Source: Saprospiraceae bacterium
GTDB taxonomy: Bacteria > Bacteroidota > Bacteroidia > Chitinophagales > Saprospiraceae
Reading direction: 5' to 3'
Assembly (NCBI GenBank): GCA_016717655.1
Contig: JADKFC010000007.1
Coordinates: 124,001-188,000, forward strand
Length of the DNA: 64,000 bases
Positions 1-9,674 of the stretch are shown here, one piece after another. The notes beneath the pieces are model-generated. The model did not search any database, was not told the DNA's origin, and saw nothing but the letters and a program-made list of their open reading frames with translations. Position 1 is the stretch's first letter. Every line of letters begins with the position of its first letter. The translations under genes and the position numbers were made by a program.

Positions 1-296
1 ATTTGTTTTCTGGAAGAAGTGTGTTTTTCAAATTGAAGCGTCCTTTCATTGAATACATATTTTATATGTTTCATACTGCACTTTTGGTTATTAAGTGATG
101 GAAAATGTAGTTTTCATGAAAAGTGGCATAAGATAGCCACAAAAACAAGCATAAAACTGCCTGTTAATATGTTCAATTTGGATTATAAAGGCAAAAATAC
201 GAAAATGAAAGCAAATGACAAATTAAATTGACATATATATGACAATTTTGCATATTAAGTATGGCCTATCTTCGTAAAAAAGCGTATAAGTTGTTG
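1..296. other. AT-rich non-coding stretch left of fabI
   Basis: No convincing gene is seen. A 60-codon open frame at 49-231 has no recognisable composition, no homology that I recognise and no promoter. Three TGACAA/TTGACA hexamers lie close together at 217-245, similar to the TGACAA half-sites at 60117-60174. The stretch follows the 3' end of fabI, but I see no clear hairpin with a T-tract. Confidence 0.5.
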
Positions 297-1097
297 TTAT
301 TCAATTATTTCTGGTGCCATTCCCATGCTGCTAAAGCCTCCATCATGGAAAAGGTTTTGCATTGTGACCATCCTTGTATAGTCAGAAAACAGGGTTAAAC
401 AGTAGTCGGCACAAGCCAGGGCATCTGCATTTCCCAGAGGTGACATTTTATCCGCATAACCATAAAAGTCTGTAAATCCTTTAACCCCTGAGCCTGCAGT
501 GGTCATGGTAGGCGATTGTGAAACGGTGTTGACCCTTACTTTAGCTTTTTTGGCCCAATGATAGCCAAATGACCGGGCAAAACTTTCCAACAAGGCCTTT
601 GACTCTGCCATTTCACTGTAATCAGGAAAGGTACGCTGGGCTGCTATGTAAGAAAGAGCTACTATACTTCCCCACTCTGACATGGCATCCAATTTCATAG
701 CAGATTGCATGAGTTTATGGAAAGAAATTGCGGAAATGTCGAATGTTTTTTGCATCCATTCATAGTTGAGGTCGGTATATTCTTTTTTCTTTCTCACATT
801 GAGACTCATGCCAATGCTGTGAAGAATGAAGTCAATTTTTCCCCCCAGAATATTTTGAGATTCTGCCAATAGATTTTCCAGATCATTGAGATCGGTGGCG
901 TCAGCACCTATGACCTGGGCTTTGCATTTTTCAGCCAATTCATTGATGGTACCCATCCTTAAAGCCACGGGGGCATTGGTAAGTACTATGTGGGCTCCTT
1001 CTTCTACAGCGCGTTCTGCCACTTTCCAGGCAATTGATTTTTCGTCCAAAGCGCCAAAGATGATTCCTTTTTTTCCAGCCAATAAAGATGTATGCAT
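297..1097 (-). CDS. fabI: enoyl-[acyl-carrier-protein] reductase FabI
   Basis: Reduces the enoyl-ACP double bond with NAD(P)H in the last step of each cycle of type II fatty acid synthesis, in the cytoplasm. The 266-residue length matches FabI. It is a short-chain dehydrogenase variant: an N-terminal nucleotide-binding stretch (about residues 8-22, GKKGIIFGALDEKSIAW) and the FabI-type active site Tyr150 - Tyr160 - Lys167 (Y-x9-Y-x6-K) within SYIAAQRTFPDYSEMAESK. The ATG start gives the normal FabI N-terminus. It is transcribed divergently from rocD across a short intergenic gap that must hold both promoters. FabI is the target of triclosan-type inhibitors, but nothing in the sequence speaks to resistance. 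Confidence 0.95.
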   Translation of the reverse strand: MHTSLLAGKKGIIFGALDEKSIAWKVAERAVEEGAHIVLTNAPVALRMGTINELAEKCKAQVIGADATDLNDLENLLAESQNILGGKIDFILHSIGMSLNVRKKKEYTDLNYEWMQKTFDISAISFHKLMQSAMKLDAMSEWGSIVALSYIAAQRTFPDYSEMAESKALLESFARSFGYHWAKKAKVRVNTVSQSPTMTTAGSGVKGFTDFYGYADKMSPLGNADALACADYCLTLFSDYTRMVTMQNLFHDGGFSSMGMAPEIIE

Positions 1098-1190
1098 AAT
1101 GATTGTTTTGCCACAAATTTATAAAAAAGGTAGGAATCTCCTCATTTAGGTCAGTTGAACTGCAATTTCTTTCAGTTGGAAATCAAATTG

Positions 1191-1198
1191 TATTTTTG
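1191..1198 (+). promoter_or_regulatory. TAnnTTTG -7 promoter element upstream of rocD
   Basis: TATTTTTG lies 17 bases before the rocD ATG and matches the Bacteroidota primary-sigma -7 consensus TAnnTTTG. No clear TTTG -33 box is seen at the expected distance. It also argues for the start at 1215 and against an upstream in-frame ATG at 1155, which would precede the promoter. Confidence 0.6.
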
Positions 1199-1214
1199 TA
1201 AAAAATATCAGACA

Positions 1215-2501
1215 ATGGAAGTTTCTACGGTTCAAACCCATTTACATACTACTGATTTTCTTCATCTTGAAGATCAGTATGGCGCCCACAACTATCATCC
1301 TATCCCGGTTGTGCTGGCCAGGGGCAAAGGCGCTGAGCTGTGGGATGTGGAAGGCAAGCATTATTATGACTTTCTTTCTGCATATTCGGCTGTTAATCAA
1401 GGACATTGTCACCCCAGAATTACAGAAGCACTGGTTGAACAAGCTCAAAAACTAACGCTCACCTCCAGGGCTTTTTACAATAATCAATTGGGGCCTTACG
1501 AAAAATTTATTACCGAATACTTTGGTTACGACAAGGTTTTACCCATGAATACTGGGGTTGAAGCGGTGGAAACGGCTTTGAAGTTATGCAGGAAATGGGG
1601 ATATCAGAAAAAAGGCATCGAGCAAGGCAGGGCCAAAATAATTTTTGCTTCAGGCAATTTTCATGGGAGGACCCTGGCTGTTATTTCGGCTTCAGTAGAT
1701 CCATCTGCCCGAAATGATTTTGGACCCTACATGCCCGGCTATGTGGTGGTGCCATACAACAATGTAGAAGCCCTAGCAGCTCAAATTACAGATCCGGATG
1801 TGGCCGGGGTTATCATAGAACCCATTCAGGGCGAAGCAGGTGTATTTGTGCCCGACGAGGGTTATCTGGCTGCAGTAAAAAAATTGTGTACCCAAAACAA
1901 GGTTTTATTCATAGCCGATGAAGTACAGACGGGCATTGCCAGAACGGGTAAACTACTCGCAACCTGTGGAAATTGCACATGTACAGGCCATTGTGAGAAC
2001 AAGTATGAAACCAGAGCTGATATCCTGATCCTGGGTAAGGCTTTAAGTGGAGGTGTACTGCCGGTAAGTGCAGTCCTGGCGGATGATGAAGTTATGATGT
2101 GCCTTAAACCCGGTGAACATGGCTCAACGTTTGGTGGCAATCCATTAGCGTGTGCAGTGGCTAAAACTGCACTTGAAGTAGTCAGAGACGAACAATTGTC
2201 TGAAAGAGCAGAAGAGCTGGGGAAGGTCTTTAGAGAAAGAATGCAGCAATTGATAGCACAAACCCCACTGGTTACTTTAGTAAGGGGCAAGGGATTGTTA
2301 AATGCCATTGTTATCAATGACGCTGAAGATAGTCATACCGCGTGGGACATCTGCGTAGCTTTGATGCAAAATGGCTTGTTGGCCAAACCTACCCATGGCA
2401 ATATCATTCGGTTTGCACCTCCTCTGGTCATTACCATCGAACAATTGGAAGTATGCTGCAACATCATCACAGAAACCATCTTAAACTTTAAAAAACCATA
2501 A
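1215..2501 (+). CDS. rocD: ornithine aminotransferase
   Basis: PLP enzyme converting ornithine and 2-oxoglutarate to glutamate semialdehyde and glutamate, linking arginine, ornithine and proline metabolism; the product (as pyrroline-5-carboxylate) is the substrate of PruA, encoded at 46945-48578. It is a class III aminotransferase of about 428 residues with the cofactor-binding stretch FIADEVQTGIARTG and the Schiff-base lysine in LILGKALSGG. The start at 1215 is preferred because the promoter-like box ends at 1198 and the upstream extension (from 1155) has no family resemblance. Odd feature: between GKLLAT and the PLP-lysine strand there is a short cysteine-rich insert (CGNCTCTGHCE) with four closely spaced cysteines, which could hold a metal. 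Confidence 0.92.
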   Translation: MEVSTVQTHLHTTDFLHLEDQYGAHNYHPIPVVLARGKGAELWDVEGKHYYDFLSAYSAVNQGHCHPRITEALVEQAQKLTLTSRAFYNNQLGPYEKFITEYFGYDKVLPMNTGVEAVETALKLCRKWGYQKKGIEQGRAKIIFASGNFHGRTLAVISASVDPSARNDFGPYMPGYVVVPYNNVEALAAQITDPDVAGVIIEPIQGEAGVFVPDEGYLAAVKKLCTQNKVLFIADEVQTGIARTGKLLATCGNCTCTGHCENKYETRADILILGKALSGGVLPVSAVLADDEVMMCLKPGEHGSTFGGNPLACAVAKTALEVVRDEQLSERAEELGKVFRERMQQLIAQTPLVTLVRGKGLLNAIVINDAEDSHTAWDICVALMQNGLLAKPTHGNIIRFAPPLVITIEQLEVCCNIITETILNFKKP

Positions 2502-2505
2502 CAAA

Positions 2506-3729
2506 GTGACCTTACCTTTTCAGGCCAATTTGTTACAATCATTTAGAGGCCTCTCGTCGTATGTATGGGTTTTGGCCGGCTCGATGCTCATCAATAGAAC
2601 GGGCTCGATGGTCATTGCTTTTATGTCGCTCTATCTAACCAAGGAGTTGAACTTTAGCATGGGCCAGGCAGGCATCGTAATGGGAGCTTATGGCATGGGG
2701 AGCATATTCGGTTCTTATATTGGGGGTTGGATAACCGACCGCAAGAATGTCCACAATGTCCTGGTTTACTCTTTGTTGGTTAGCGGCTTATTGCTATTGC
2801 CGCTTTTGTACTTTAAAGAATTTTATGCCGTTACAGCACTGATCTTTTTTTACAGCTTGGTAGCAGATTCATTCAGACCTGCCAACAGTGTGGCAGTGGC
2901 CAGGTTTTCAACGGATGATACCAGAACCCGATCCTTTACCCTAATGCGACTCGCCATTAACCTTGGTTTTGGCATTGGTCCGGCATTGGGTGGTTTGGTG
3001 GCAGTTACCATAGGATTTAAGTGGATTTTTGTCATCGACGCTTTTTCTTCTGTTTTGGCGGCTTTTATCATATGGGCCTATCTTCCAAAAGATCAGTTAG
3101 ATCCGGTGATCAGAGAGGAAAAAGTGGAAGGTGCTGCTAAAACCACTGTTTTTGCAGATCCCGTTTATCTGCTTTTCCTTTTGATGGTAGCTTTGTTTGG
3201 CACATGTTTTTTTCAACTTTTTGCCAGTGTTCCCGTATATTTCAGTAGAGATTTTCATTACACAGAAGATGTCATAGGGTATTTGCTGGGTCTTAATGGC
3301 ATATTGGTAGTGATCATGGAAATGCCCATCATTTACAGATTGGAAAAATCCAAAAATGTTTACAAGTATATTTCATTTGGATGTCTATCTATGGCATTGG
3401 CTTACGCACTGCTGTGGCTAAATCAACCCTGGCTATGGCTTTCTGTAGTGTATACTTTTTTTATCACACTGGCAGAAATTTTGGCCATGCCCTTTATGAT
3501 GAGCTTTGTTTTTTCAAGGCCTGTTGCTGAACGACAGGGACAATACATGGCTATGTATTCTGTAGCATATGGTCTGGCCCACATTGCAGCACCTACTTTG
3601 GGTCTGAAGTTGGCAGATGTGTACGGCTTTTCTACGCTTTACATTCTGGCCACCTTTTTGTCTGTTGTGATAGCTGCTATATTTTGGGTGTTATTTCGAA
3701 AAATAGGAGGCAAGCCACTTACGGCTTAG
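2506..3729 (+). CDS. major facilitator superfamily transporter
   Basis: Inner-membrane secondary transporter of about 407 residues with roughly twelve hydrophobic segments. The loop after the second helix has the MFS signature shape (GGWITDRKN, residues about 73-82), and a second glycine-rich helix pair follows (GFGIGPALGGL). It starts with GTG only four bases after the rocD stop, so the two are probably co-transcribed. The layout resembles drug/metabolite exporters of the MdtG/YajR type. The substrate cannot be read from the sequence; co-transcription with rocD makes an amino-acid-related solute possible. Its 3' end overlaps the converging DUF4403 gene by 39 bases. Confidence 0.85.
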   Translation: MTLPFQANLLQSFRGLSSYVWVLAGSMLINRTGSMVIAFMSLYLTKELNFSMGQAGIVMGAYGMGSIFGSYIGGWITDRKNVHNVLVYSLLVSGLLLLPLLYFKEFYAVTALIFFYSLVADSFRPANSVAVARFSTDDTRTRSFTLMRLAINLGFGIGPALGGLVAVTIGFKWIFVIDAFSSVLAAFIIWAYLPKDQLDPVIREEKVEGAAKTTVFADPVYLLFLLMVALFGTCFFQLFASVPVYFSRDFHYTEDVIGYLLGLNGILVVIMEMPIIYRLEKSKNVYKYISFGCLSMALAYALLWLNQPWLWLSVVYTFFITLAEILAMPFMMSFVFSRPVAERQGQYMAMYSVAYGLAHIAAPTLGLKLADVYGFSTLYILATFLSVVIAAIFWVLFRKIGGKPLTA

Positions 3730-4925
3730 TTCATTTCCCCTGACTTCAAAATCTTCTATTCTTACAAGTGCCTTTAGGCCTGCATCGTCAAACTTCATTT
3801 CGACTACGCTTACTTTTCCGACCAATACATTGACTTCCAAAGCGCCGGTTTGAAAGCAGAGGGGCATTAGTGAGTCAATCTGTTCTTTAACCACTTTATC
3901 CACCTCCACCGGTAATTTTTCTTCAAAACTGGACTCTAAAAATCGGTTGACGAGGGGGGCTGTTAATCGATAAATGAGGTTACTGGCCTTCATGTCAATA
4001 TCCAGCTTATCTATGTAAAGCTTAGATTCTGCTTCATTGTAACGAGGCGAACCTTTGAGCATAACTTTTGCTTTGATGGGTTTTTCCAACAACAAAACAA
4101 CGTCCATTTTTTGGGAGAAAAATCAACTTTACACTCCTTTGCGTCAAGTGCTTCTCCGCCATATTCCTGCTTGTTGATGAATTCACACACGATTTGAGAA
4201 ATGACTTCTTCCGCTATGTCGAGACGCATCATGGAAAGGTTGTCATTGAGTAGATTATCTACCCACCTCAAAGAAGGGCGCTTAGGTTCAAAAGGGTTGT
4301 TGAGGGTACAAACGATAGAAGTACTGATACCTCCTCTGAATACCATCTTTCCGGCTTCATTGTAAATGGGCTCTACAATAATTTCAGAGGGTTGTAAAAA
4401 AACCTTAAGGCCGTGGTAACTAAATTTACTAAGATCTTTTTGAAGTGATTCCAGCAGTTGATCTATTACCGAAGATAAACTGAATTTTGTTTTTAATCCT
4501 TTGTCGATGCTATGTACTATCATGTCATGATAGTGTTTCAAAATCAGATCAACCAGCTTTTCAACGGTGATGTCCAATGACCCAAAATCTATCACTGGTT
4601 TTTCGAGCCAGATGTGGTCTTCGATGGCTGATTTTGTGGTAAGGTTGAGATCAGGACTCACATCAAAACGGGAAGCTATTTTAACATGTATTTTGCCGTG
4701 TCCCTGGACCGTAAACAGACCGGCTTGTCTTGAAAAACCTATGCCGAGAGGTAGAGAAATTTGGATTGTTTTATTTTCAGCCTGAATCGTCGGTGCCCCC
4801 AGTACCTTTAAATTAATAGAAAAACCATTTACCTCTAATTCGTGGTCAGGTAGGGCATCCATAATGGCATCATGAACGAGTCTTTCGAGTGCATTGTTTG
4901 TTACCTTAAATACAAAGCCAATCAT
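3691..4925 (-). CDS. DUF4403 family protein (frame interrupted once)
   Basis: Two overlapping reading frames join into one protein of about 411 residues. The N-terminal part (4925 to about 4115) and the C-terminal part (to 3691) continue each other around a run of six to seven T at 4108-4114, where one missing base would restore the frame. The sequence resembles the DUF4403 family, predicted envelope proteins of unknown function in Bacteroidota and Proteobacteria; alternating hydrophobic beta-strand patterns fill most of its length. No signal peptide is obvious in the N-terminus as read (MIGFVFKVTNNALERLV). It lies just downstream of the amidase gene on the same strand, with a 10-base gap, so it is probably in the same operon. 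Family assignment is moderate. Confidence 0.7.
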
Positions 4926-4935
4926 TTTTTTCTAT

Positions 4936-6066
4936 TTATCTTGTCTGTCGTTTTTTTACAATAAAGGCACTTTTGTAACCCAATTTATTTATTTTTTGTT
5001 TGGCAGTTTCTGCCTGAGCGATCTCTCCAAATTCTCCTAGTTGGTATTTATAGTATCCATTTTCTTCTACAATGTGGATGTCGCCCAAATGGGCCAGTCC
5101 CCCCATAACCTTGGTGTCGATTTTACTTTTCATGGCAGCCAATTGGATGGTAAATGCCTCTTTCATGGCATCTGGAGATGCAACATTATTTTCAGTTGAA
5201 TCTGATTTTTCTTTTGGTACCTTTTGAATTGATTCCTGCGAAGCGAGTACCGGTTCTGGTGAGCTAGATCGAAATGGGGTGTCTTTTCCAAAAAACGACG
5301 ACAAGGCTGATGTGATAGATGAGCAAATTTGCAATTGTCCGGCTTCACTTGATAGCCATCTTTCTTCATCTTCGTTACTAATAAAACCAGTTTCTACCAG
5401 CACACTCGGCATGGTTGCTCTTCTGAGTACCGCAAATCCCGCCTGTTTTACACCTCTTGAGGCACTTAAGCCTCTCTTCGATAGGTTGTTTTCAACTTTG
5501 GCTGCAAAATCAAGGCTCTTTTCCAGATAGGCATCCTGAAAGGAAGATAATACTATATAACCAACCGGGGAATTAGGGTCGTAGCCTTCATAATTGCTCT
5601 CATATTCATTTTCCATCAAAATAACCTCATTCTCCCTTTGAGCAACAGCCAGGTTCTCTGCGGCTCTGTGCAGACCCATGACAAAGGTCTCCGTACCTTT
5701 AGTTTTTGAATTGGAGATATAATTGCAGTGGATGGAGATAAATAAATCCGCCTTTTTTTTGTTGGCGATCCCTATTCGCTGGTAAAGTGGTAAAAAGACA
5801 TCGGTAGATCGGGTATATTCTACATCCACATTGGGAAGACTGGACTCGATCATCTGCCCCAGTTTAAGAGCCATTTGCAGCGCCAGGTCTTTTTCTTTAT
5901 GATTTTTTCCCACGGCTCCTGAATCGTGCCCACCATGCCCTGCATCGATGACCACTAATTTGCGACCCGGGTCTTTTTTGTAAAAAACCCTGCTTCCGAA
6001 AATTGGGTTGAATGACAATGACGAAAGCGCCAGAAAAATCGTTATGCGTAAGAACACTAATTTCAT
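4936..6066 (-). CDS. N-acetylmuramoyl-L-alanine amidase (AmiC type) with SPOR domain
   Basis: Periplasmic zinc amidase that cuts the bond between N-acetylmuramic acid and L-alanine in peptidoglycan, usually at the division septum. A signal peptide covers about residues 1-24. The Amidase_3 domain (about 36-255) shows the expected zinc ligands: His44 in VIDAGHGGHD, Glu58 and His113 in ISIHCN, with the catalytic glutamate Glu225 in VLVETGF. After a Ser/Glu-rich linker, residues about 305-372 look like a SPOR domain (FTIQLAAM ... YYKYQLGEF ... AETAKQKINKLGY), which binds denuded glycan strands at the septum. It is divergent from lptD across 72 bases. Confidence 0.92.
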   Translation of the reverse strand: MKLVFLRITIFLALSSLSFNPIFGSRVFYKKDPGRKLVVIDAGHGGHDSGAVGKNHKEKDLALQMALKLGQMIESSLPNVDVEYTRSTDVFLPLYQRIGIANKKKADLFISIHCNYISNSKTKGTETFVMGLHRAAENLAVAQRENEVILMENEYESNYEGYDPNSPVGYIVLSSFQDAYLEKSLDFAAKVENNLSKRGLSASRGVKQAGFAVLRRATMPSVLVETGFISNEDEERWLSSEAGQLQICSSITSALSSFFGKDTPFRSSSPEPVLASQESIQKVPKEKSDSTENNVASPDAMKEAFTIQLAAMKSKIDTKVMGGLAHLGDIHIVEENGYYKYQLGEFGEIAQAETAKQKINKLGYKSAFIVKKRQTR

Positions 6067-6138
6067 CCTTATTTAAGACCTTTGTGCGAGAATAAAAACC
6101 GCAACAAATATAATTGAATTATATTATTAATAACCAAT

Positions 6139-8823
6139 TTGAAATCAATTATTAATAAAATATTATTTTTTGTAATATGTTTGACTTTTTCACTGTCAGG
6201 CGTGGCTCAAAATATTGATAATAAGGCTGTTAGCTCCCCATCTACAGTTCGCGACAGCATTGGGAGGGATAGCCTTGGTCGTGATTCATTGGCAAAAGGG
6301 TATAAAATTTCAAAAGATGCCGTCACTTCTATAGTTAAATATGGAGCAATTGACTCTAATTTTACAGATGTAACGTTGAAAGAGGTTCATTTATTTGGCA
6401 ACGCATTCACTGATTATGAGACCATTAAGTTAAAAGCAGACTACATTGTCTTTAATTTTGGCAAAAATGAAGTGTCGGCTTTTGAAAAGCGGGATACACT
6501 ACCCCGACTGGTTGCCAAGCCCAGCTTCCAGGATGGTGAAACAAAGGCAGGTTTTACAGAAATGAGGTACAACTTTGAGAGTCACAAGGCCATTGTCAAG
6601 ACCCTCGCCACCCAACAATCAGAATTTTTTGTGATCGGAGAGACTTCCAAATACATCGGTAAGGAGAATGATACCCTTACCAGAGAGGACAAGTTTTTCA
6701 ATCAAAATTCAATTATTACCACTTGCAACCACCCCACCCCCCATTTTGGGATACGGGCCAGGAAGATGAAGTTCATACCCGATAAGATTGCTGTATTGGG
6801 TCCTGCTCAGCTTGAAATAGCCGGAATTCCTACACCCATCATCCTTCCATTTGGTTTTTTTCCTCTGATCAAGGGACAGTCTTCCGGGTTGATATTTCCG
6901 AGTGACTTCCCTTATGACAACAATTATGGTTTTGGCATTAAAGGCGTTGGCTATTATTTTCCTATCAATGACTATGTAGATGCAACCGTAACAGGAGATT
7001 TTTGGACCAGAGGCAGCCACGCCCTGAGGGTTTCGGGTCGCTACAAAAAAAGGTATAACTACACCGGCAATGTTGAAATCTCATATGCCAATAACATTTT
7101 GGAAGACAGCAAAGGGTTTCCCACCTCCAACAAGTCATTTGGATTACGGGTAGCTCACAACCAGGATGCAAAGGCACACCCCTATCGGAGCCTGGGAGGT
7201 ACAATCAACATAGAAACCAACCGTAACTCCCAGCGGAATAATTTTGATTATGCCAACACTACCAATAATAAACTGACATCCAACTTTAATTATACCTATA
7301 AGTGGCCTGAGTCGCCTTTTTCCTTTCGGGCTGCCTTTAATCACAATCAGGATAACAGAACCAGAATTGTGAATATAACTTTTCCGGATGCCAGCTTAAA
7401 CATGAGCACCATTCAGCCGTTTAAACGTAAAAATGTAACAGGAGATCCGCTTTGGTACGAAAATATCCAAATGAGTTACAAAGCAGGCTTGAGAAGTTAT
7501 GTAAAAACAACAGATACTACCCTTTTTACTCAGGCAACTCTTGACAACATACAGACAGGACTATCTCATGGTGTTATCGTTTCTTCGAATGCCCGCGTTC
7601 TGAAATACTTTAATTTTGCTCCTTCTATGACCTATGACGAGGTTTATTTTTTGAAGACGGTCGACAAACAATTTGACCCCAACCTCGTAATTGATTCAAT
7701 ACAGCAAGGGGTGGATGCAGAAGGAAACCCGGTTTTTGAAACAAGGGTGGTAAAGTATGGATCGGTTCAACAAAGCCTAAAAAATGATTTTGAGGTTTTC
7801 AGGAAGTTTTCCACCTCCATGTCGCTACAGACCAACCTGACAGGAATTTATCGCCGAAATTCAGGTTTTTTCAGGGGCATCAGACATGTCATTAAGCCCA
7901 ATTTTTCTCTTATTTATTCTCCTGCTACAGACAAAAAGTACGAAAGGTATGTTGATACTGACACCAGGCCTGAAAAAAATGCCGGGGAGTATTATAACCC
8001 CTTTCTTACTGGCCCGTTTCCTCAATCTCTCAATGATGAGCAATTTAGCATAACCTATGGATTTAATAATGTGGTGGATGCTAAATTTAGAGGTAAAAAG
8101 GACACGGTTGATAAAAAAGTAACTTTGATCAACAATCTTGAAATTGGGGGAAATTACAATTTTGCAAGAGATTCATTTCAATGGAGCGATGTCCAGATTG
8201 GCGGAAATACCAACTTGTTTAAAGGGTATACCAACCTTCAGATCAGGGCTGTTCTTACCCCCTATGAAATCAATTACCAGACTGGCAGAAAGATCAATAA
8301 ATTGTTGGTCAACAATGCAACCAATGGTAGGTTATTGCAGATGATCAATTTCAATGCGGGTATCAATACCAGCTTTAGTTTTGCCCAGTTGAAAGACTTT
8401 TTCAAAAAGAAAACAGACGAAAAGAGTAAGGCAGAAGGGAGCAAAAAAACAAAGGGATTTGTCAAGCCCAGCATGACAACCTTGTTTGACAATCTCAGGT
8501 TTAATCATGCCATGGCAATTAGCATTAATAAAACCAAGACAGGTAGCGATTCTTTGTCATTATCCACCCATTCATTGTATATCAATGGCAGCATCCCTTT
8601 AAGTAAAAATTGGAATTTTAATATTGGCAGCATTAGTTACGACTTTGTTGGAAAATCGCTGGTCTACCCTTCTTTTGGCTTTAGCCGGGACCTGCATTGC
8701 TGGAATATGAATTTTGCCTGGTATCCGAATAGCGGCGTTTACAGCTTCTTTATTGGGGTCAAATCGGGTACGCTTAACTTTCTTAAATACGATTACAACC
8801 AACCCTATATCCCCAGAATTTAA
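6139..8823 (+). CDS. lptD: LPS-assembly outer-membrane protein LptD-like
   Basis: 894-residue outer-membrane protein that, with LptE (encoded at 30981-31514), inserts lipopolysaccharide into the outer leaflet. It has a signal peptide ending near VAQ (residue 24), an OstA-like N-terminal beta region (about 75-200), and a long barrel rich in alternating aromatic strands. The region FNQNSIITTCNHPTPHFGIRARK resembles the conserved LptD strand-loop with its cysteine, although the disulphide pattern of the E. coli protein is not evident. The start is TTG: no in-frame ATG precedes the signal peptide, and translation from this TTG yields a normal hydrophobic leader. Confidence 0.82.
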   Translation: MKSIINKILFFVICLTFSLSGVAQNIDNKAVSSPSTVRDSIGRDSLGRDSLAKGYKISKDAVTSIVKYGAIDSNFTDVTLKEVHLFGNAFTDYETIKLKADYIVFNFGKNEVSAFEKRDTLPRLVAKPSFQDGETKAGFTEMRYNFESHKAIVKTLATQQSEFFVIGETSKYIGKENDTLTREDKFFNQNSIITTCNHPTPHFGIRARKMKFIPDKIAVLGPAQLEIAGIPTPIILPFGFFPLIKGQSSGLIFPSDFPYDNNYGFGIKGVGYYFPINDYVDATVTGDFWTRGSHALRVSGRYKKRYNYTGNVEISYANNILEDSKGFPTSNKSFGLRVAHNQDAKAHPYRSLGGTINIETNRNSQRNNFDYANTTNNKLTSNFNYTYKWPESPFSFRAAFNHNQDNRTRIVNITFPDASLNMSTIQPFKRKNVTGDPLWYENIQMSYKAGLRSYVKTTDTTLFTQATLDNIQTGLSHGVIVSSNARVLKYFNFAPSMTYDEVYFLKTVDKQFDPNLVIDSIQQGVDAEGNPVFETRVVKYGSVQQSLKNDFEVFRKFSTSMSLQTNLTGIYRRNSGFFRGIRHVIKPNFSLIYSPATDKKYERYVDTDTRPEKNAGEYYNPFLTGPFPQSLNDEQFSITYGFNNVVDAKFRGKKDTVDKKVTLINNLEIGGNYNFARDSFQWSDVQIGGNTNLFKGYTNLQIRAVLTPYEINYQTGRKINKLLVNNATNGRLLQMINFNAGINTSFSFAQLKDFFKKKTDEKSKAEGSKKTKGFVKPSMTTLFDNLRFNHAMAISINKTKTGSDSLSLSTHSLYINGSIPLSKNWNFNIGSISYDFVGKSLVYPSFGFSRDLHCWNMNFAWYPNSGVYSFFIGVKSGTLNFLKYDYNQPYIPRI

Positions 8824-8880
8824 ATTGGTGGTTATTTAAAAGTTCTTATTACTTTTATCGAAATTTTTAAAGCCACCAAA

Positions 8881-9417
8881 TTGAATACTGCTGCCAGTCA
8901 CCTACCTCCATTTGCCCTCAGGCCCCGTTTCAAAGCCGAGGTTCCCTTTGCAATTCCAGAAATTGGTACCAAAATAAAAGGTCAGTTGAAAGAACGACAA
9001 GATGATGTAGTGGGTAAGGTGGTTGGCAATATGGCGGTCCTGTCGATACCTGATGAAAAAAAGCACTTTTGGTCACCTCAACTTACCCTTGGAATGGATG
9101 AAACAGACACTCAGGGTGTGACCATGTTGAGAGGCATGTACGGGCCCTCTACTTCGGTTTGGCTTGCCTTTGTGTTTACATATGGCATTTTGGGCATCGT
9201 GGCTTCTTTTGCCCTAATCATTGGATTCAGTCAATACACAATGGGGCAGCCTTCCAATGCATTCTACATCGCTTTCTTTTCTGTTGTAGGCATTTGTGCT
9301 CTTTATTTTATATCCTATTCCGGTCAAAAAATCGGGGGAGCGCAAATGGAGGTTTTACATGGCTTTGTAGAAGAAAGTTTGCACTATCCCATCATCTCCG
9401 TTGCTGTTGAGGCTTAG
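8881..9417 (+). CDS. uncharacterised membrane protein with two C-terminal helices
   Basis: 178-residue protein I do not recognise. A polar N-terminal half (about 1-90) with a proline-rich start and the stretch HFWSPQLTLGMDET is followed by MLRGMYGPSTSVW and two hydrophobic segments at about 93-115 and 124-146, then a short cytosolic or periplasmic tail. It begins with TTG; the next in-frame ATG would remove about 50 residues. It is 57 bases downstream of lptD on the same strand, so co-transcription is possible, but nothing links it to LPS transport by sequence. Confidence 0.6.
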   Translation: MNTAASHLPPFALRPRFKAEVPFAIPEIGTKIKGQLKERQDDVVGKVVGNMAVLSIPDEKKHFWSPQLTLGMDETDTQGVTMLRGMYGPSTSVWLAFVFTYGILGIVASFALIIGFSQYTMGQPSNAFYIAFFSVVGICALYFISYSGQKIGGAQMEVLHGFVEESLHYPIISVAVEA

Positions 9418-9659
9418 ACTCTTTAAGATAATTTATTTCAATAATATTTAACAAGCTGATGAGCAATTGTTAATATATAAATTTAAATTATATAGCATTA
9501 AAATAATTATATATGGATAAATAGCGATTTAATGGTATAATATTTTGATCAATCACCCGACACTGCTGTTTTGTTCTTATTAAACCTGTTTTTCTCTAAA
9601 GTCTTAAAAATGTGGATATTATTTGATATTCGCTTTTTTAAATATAGCATTCTAGACTC

Positions 9660-9667
9660 TATATTTG
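9660..9667 (+). promoter_or_regulatory. TAnnTTTG -7 element directly before smc
   Basis: TATATTTG ends only seven bases before the smc ATG, so transcription would begin at or almost at the start codon, giving a leaderless or near-leaderless message. The preceding 240 bases (9418-9659) are very AT-rich and hold no gene; the phrase TATAGCATT occurs twice there. Confidence 0.6.
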
Positions 9668-9674
9668 CACCCCT

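Noticed and set aside
49..231. Open frame of 60 codons on the plus strand at the left edge
   Set aside because: Low-complexity AT-rich text with no recognisable motif or promoter; more likely chance.
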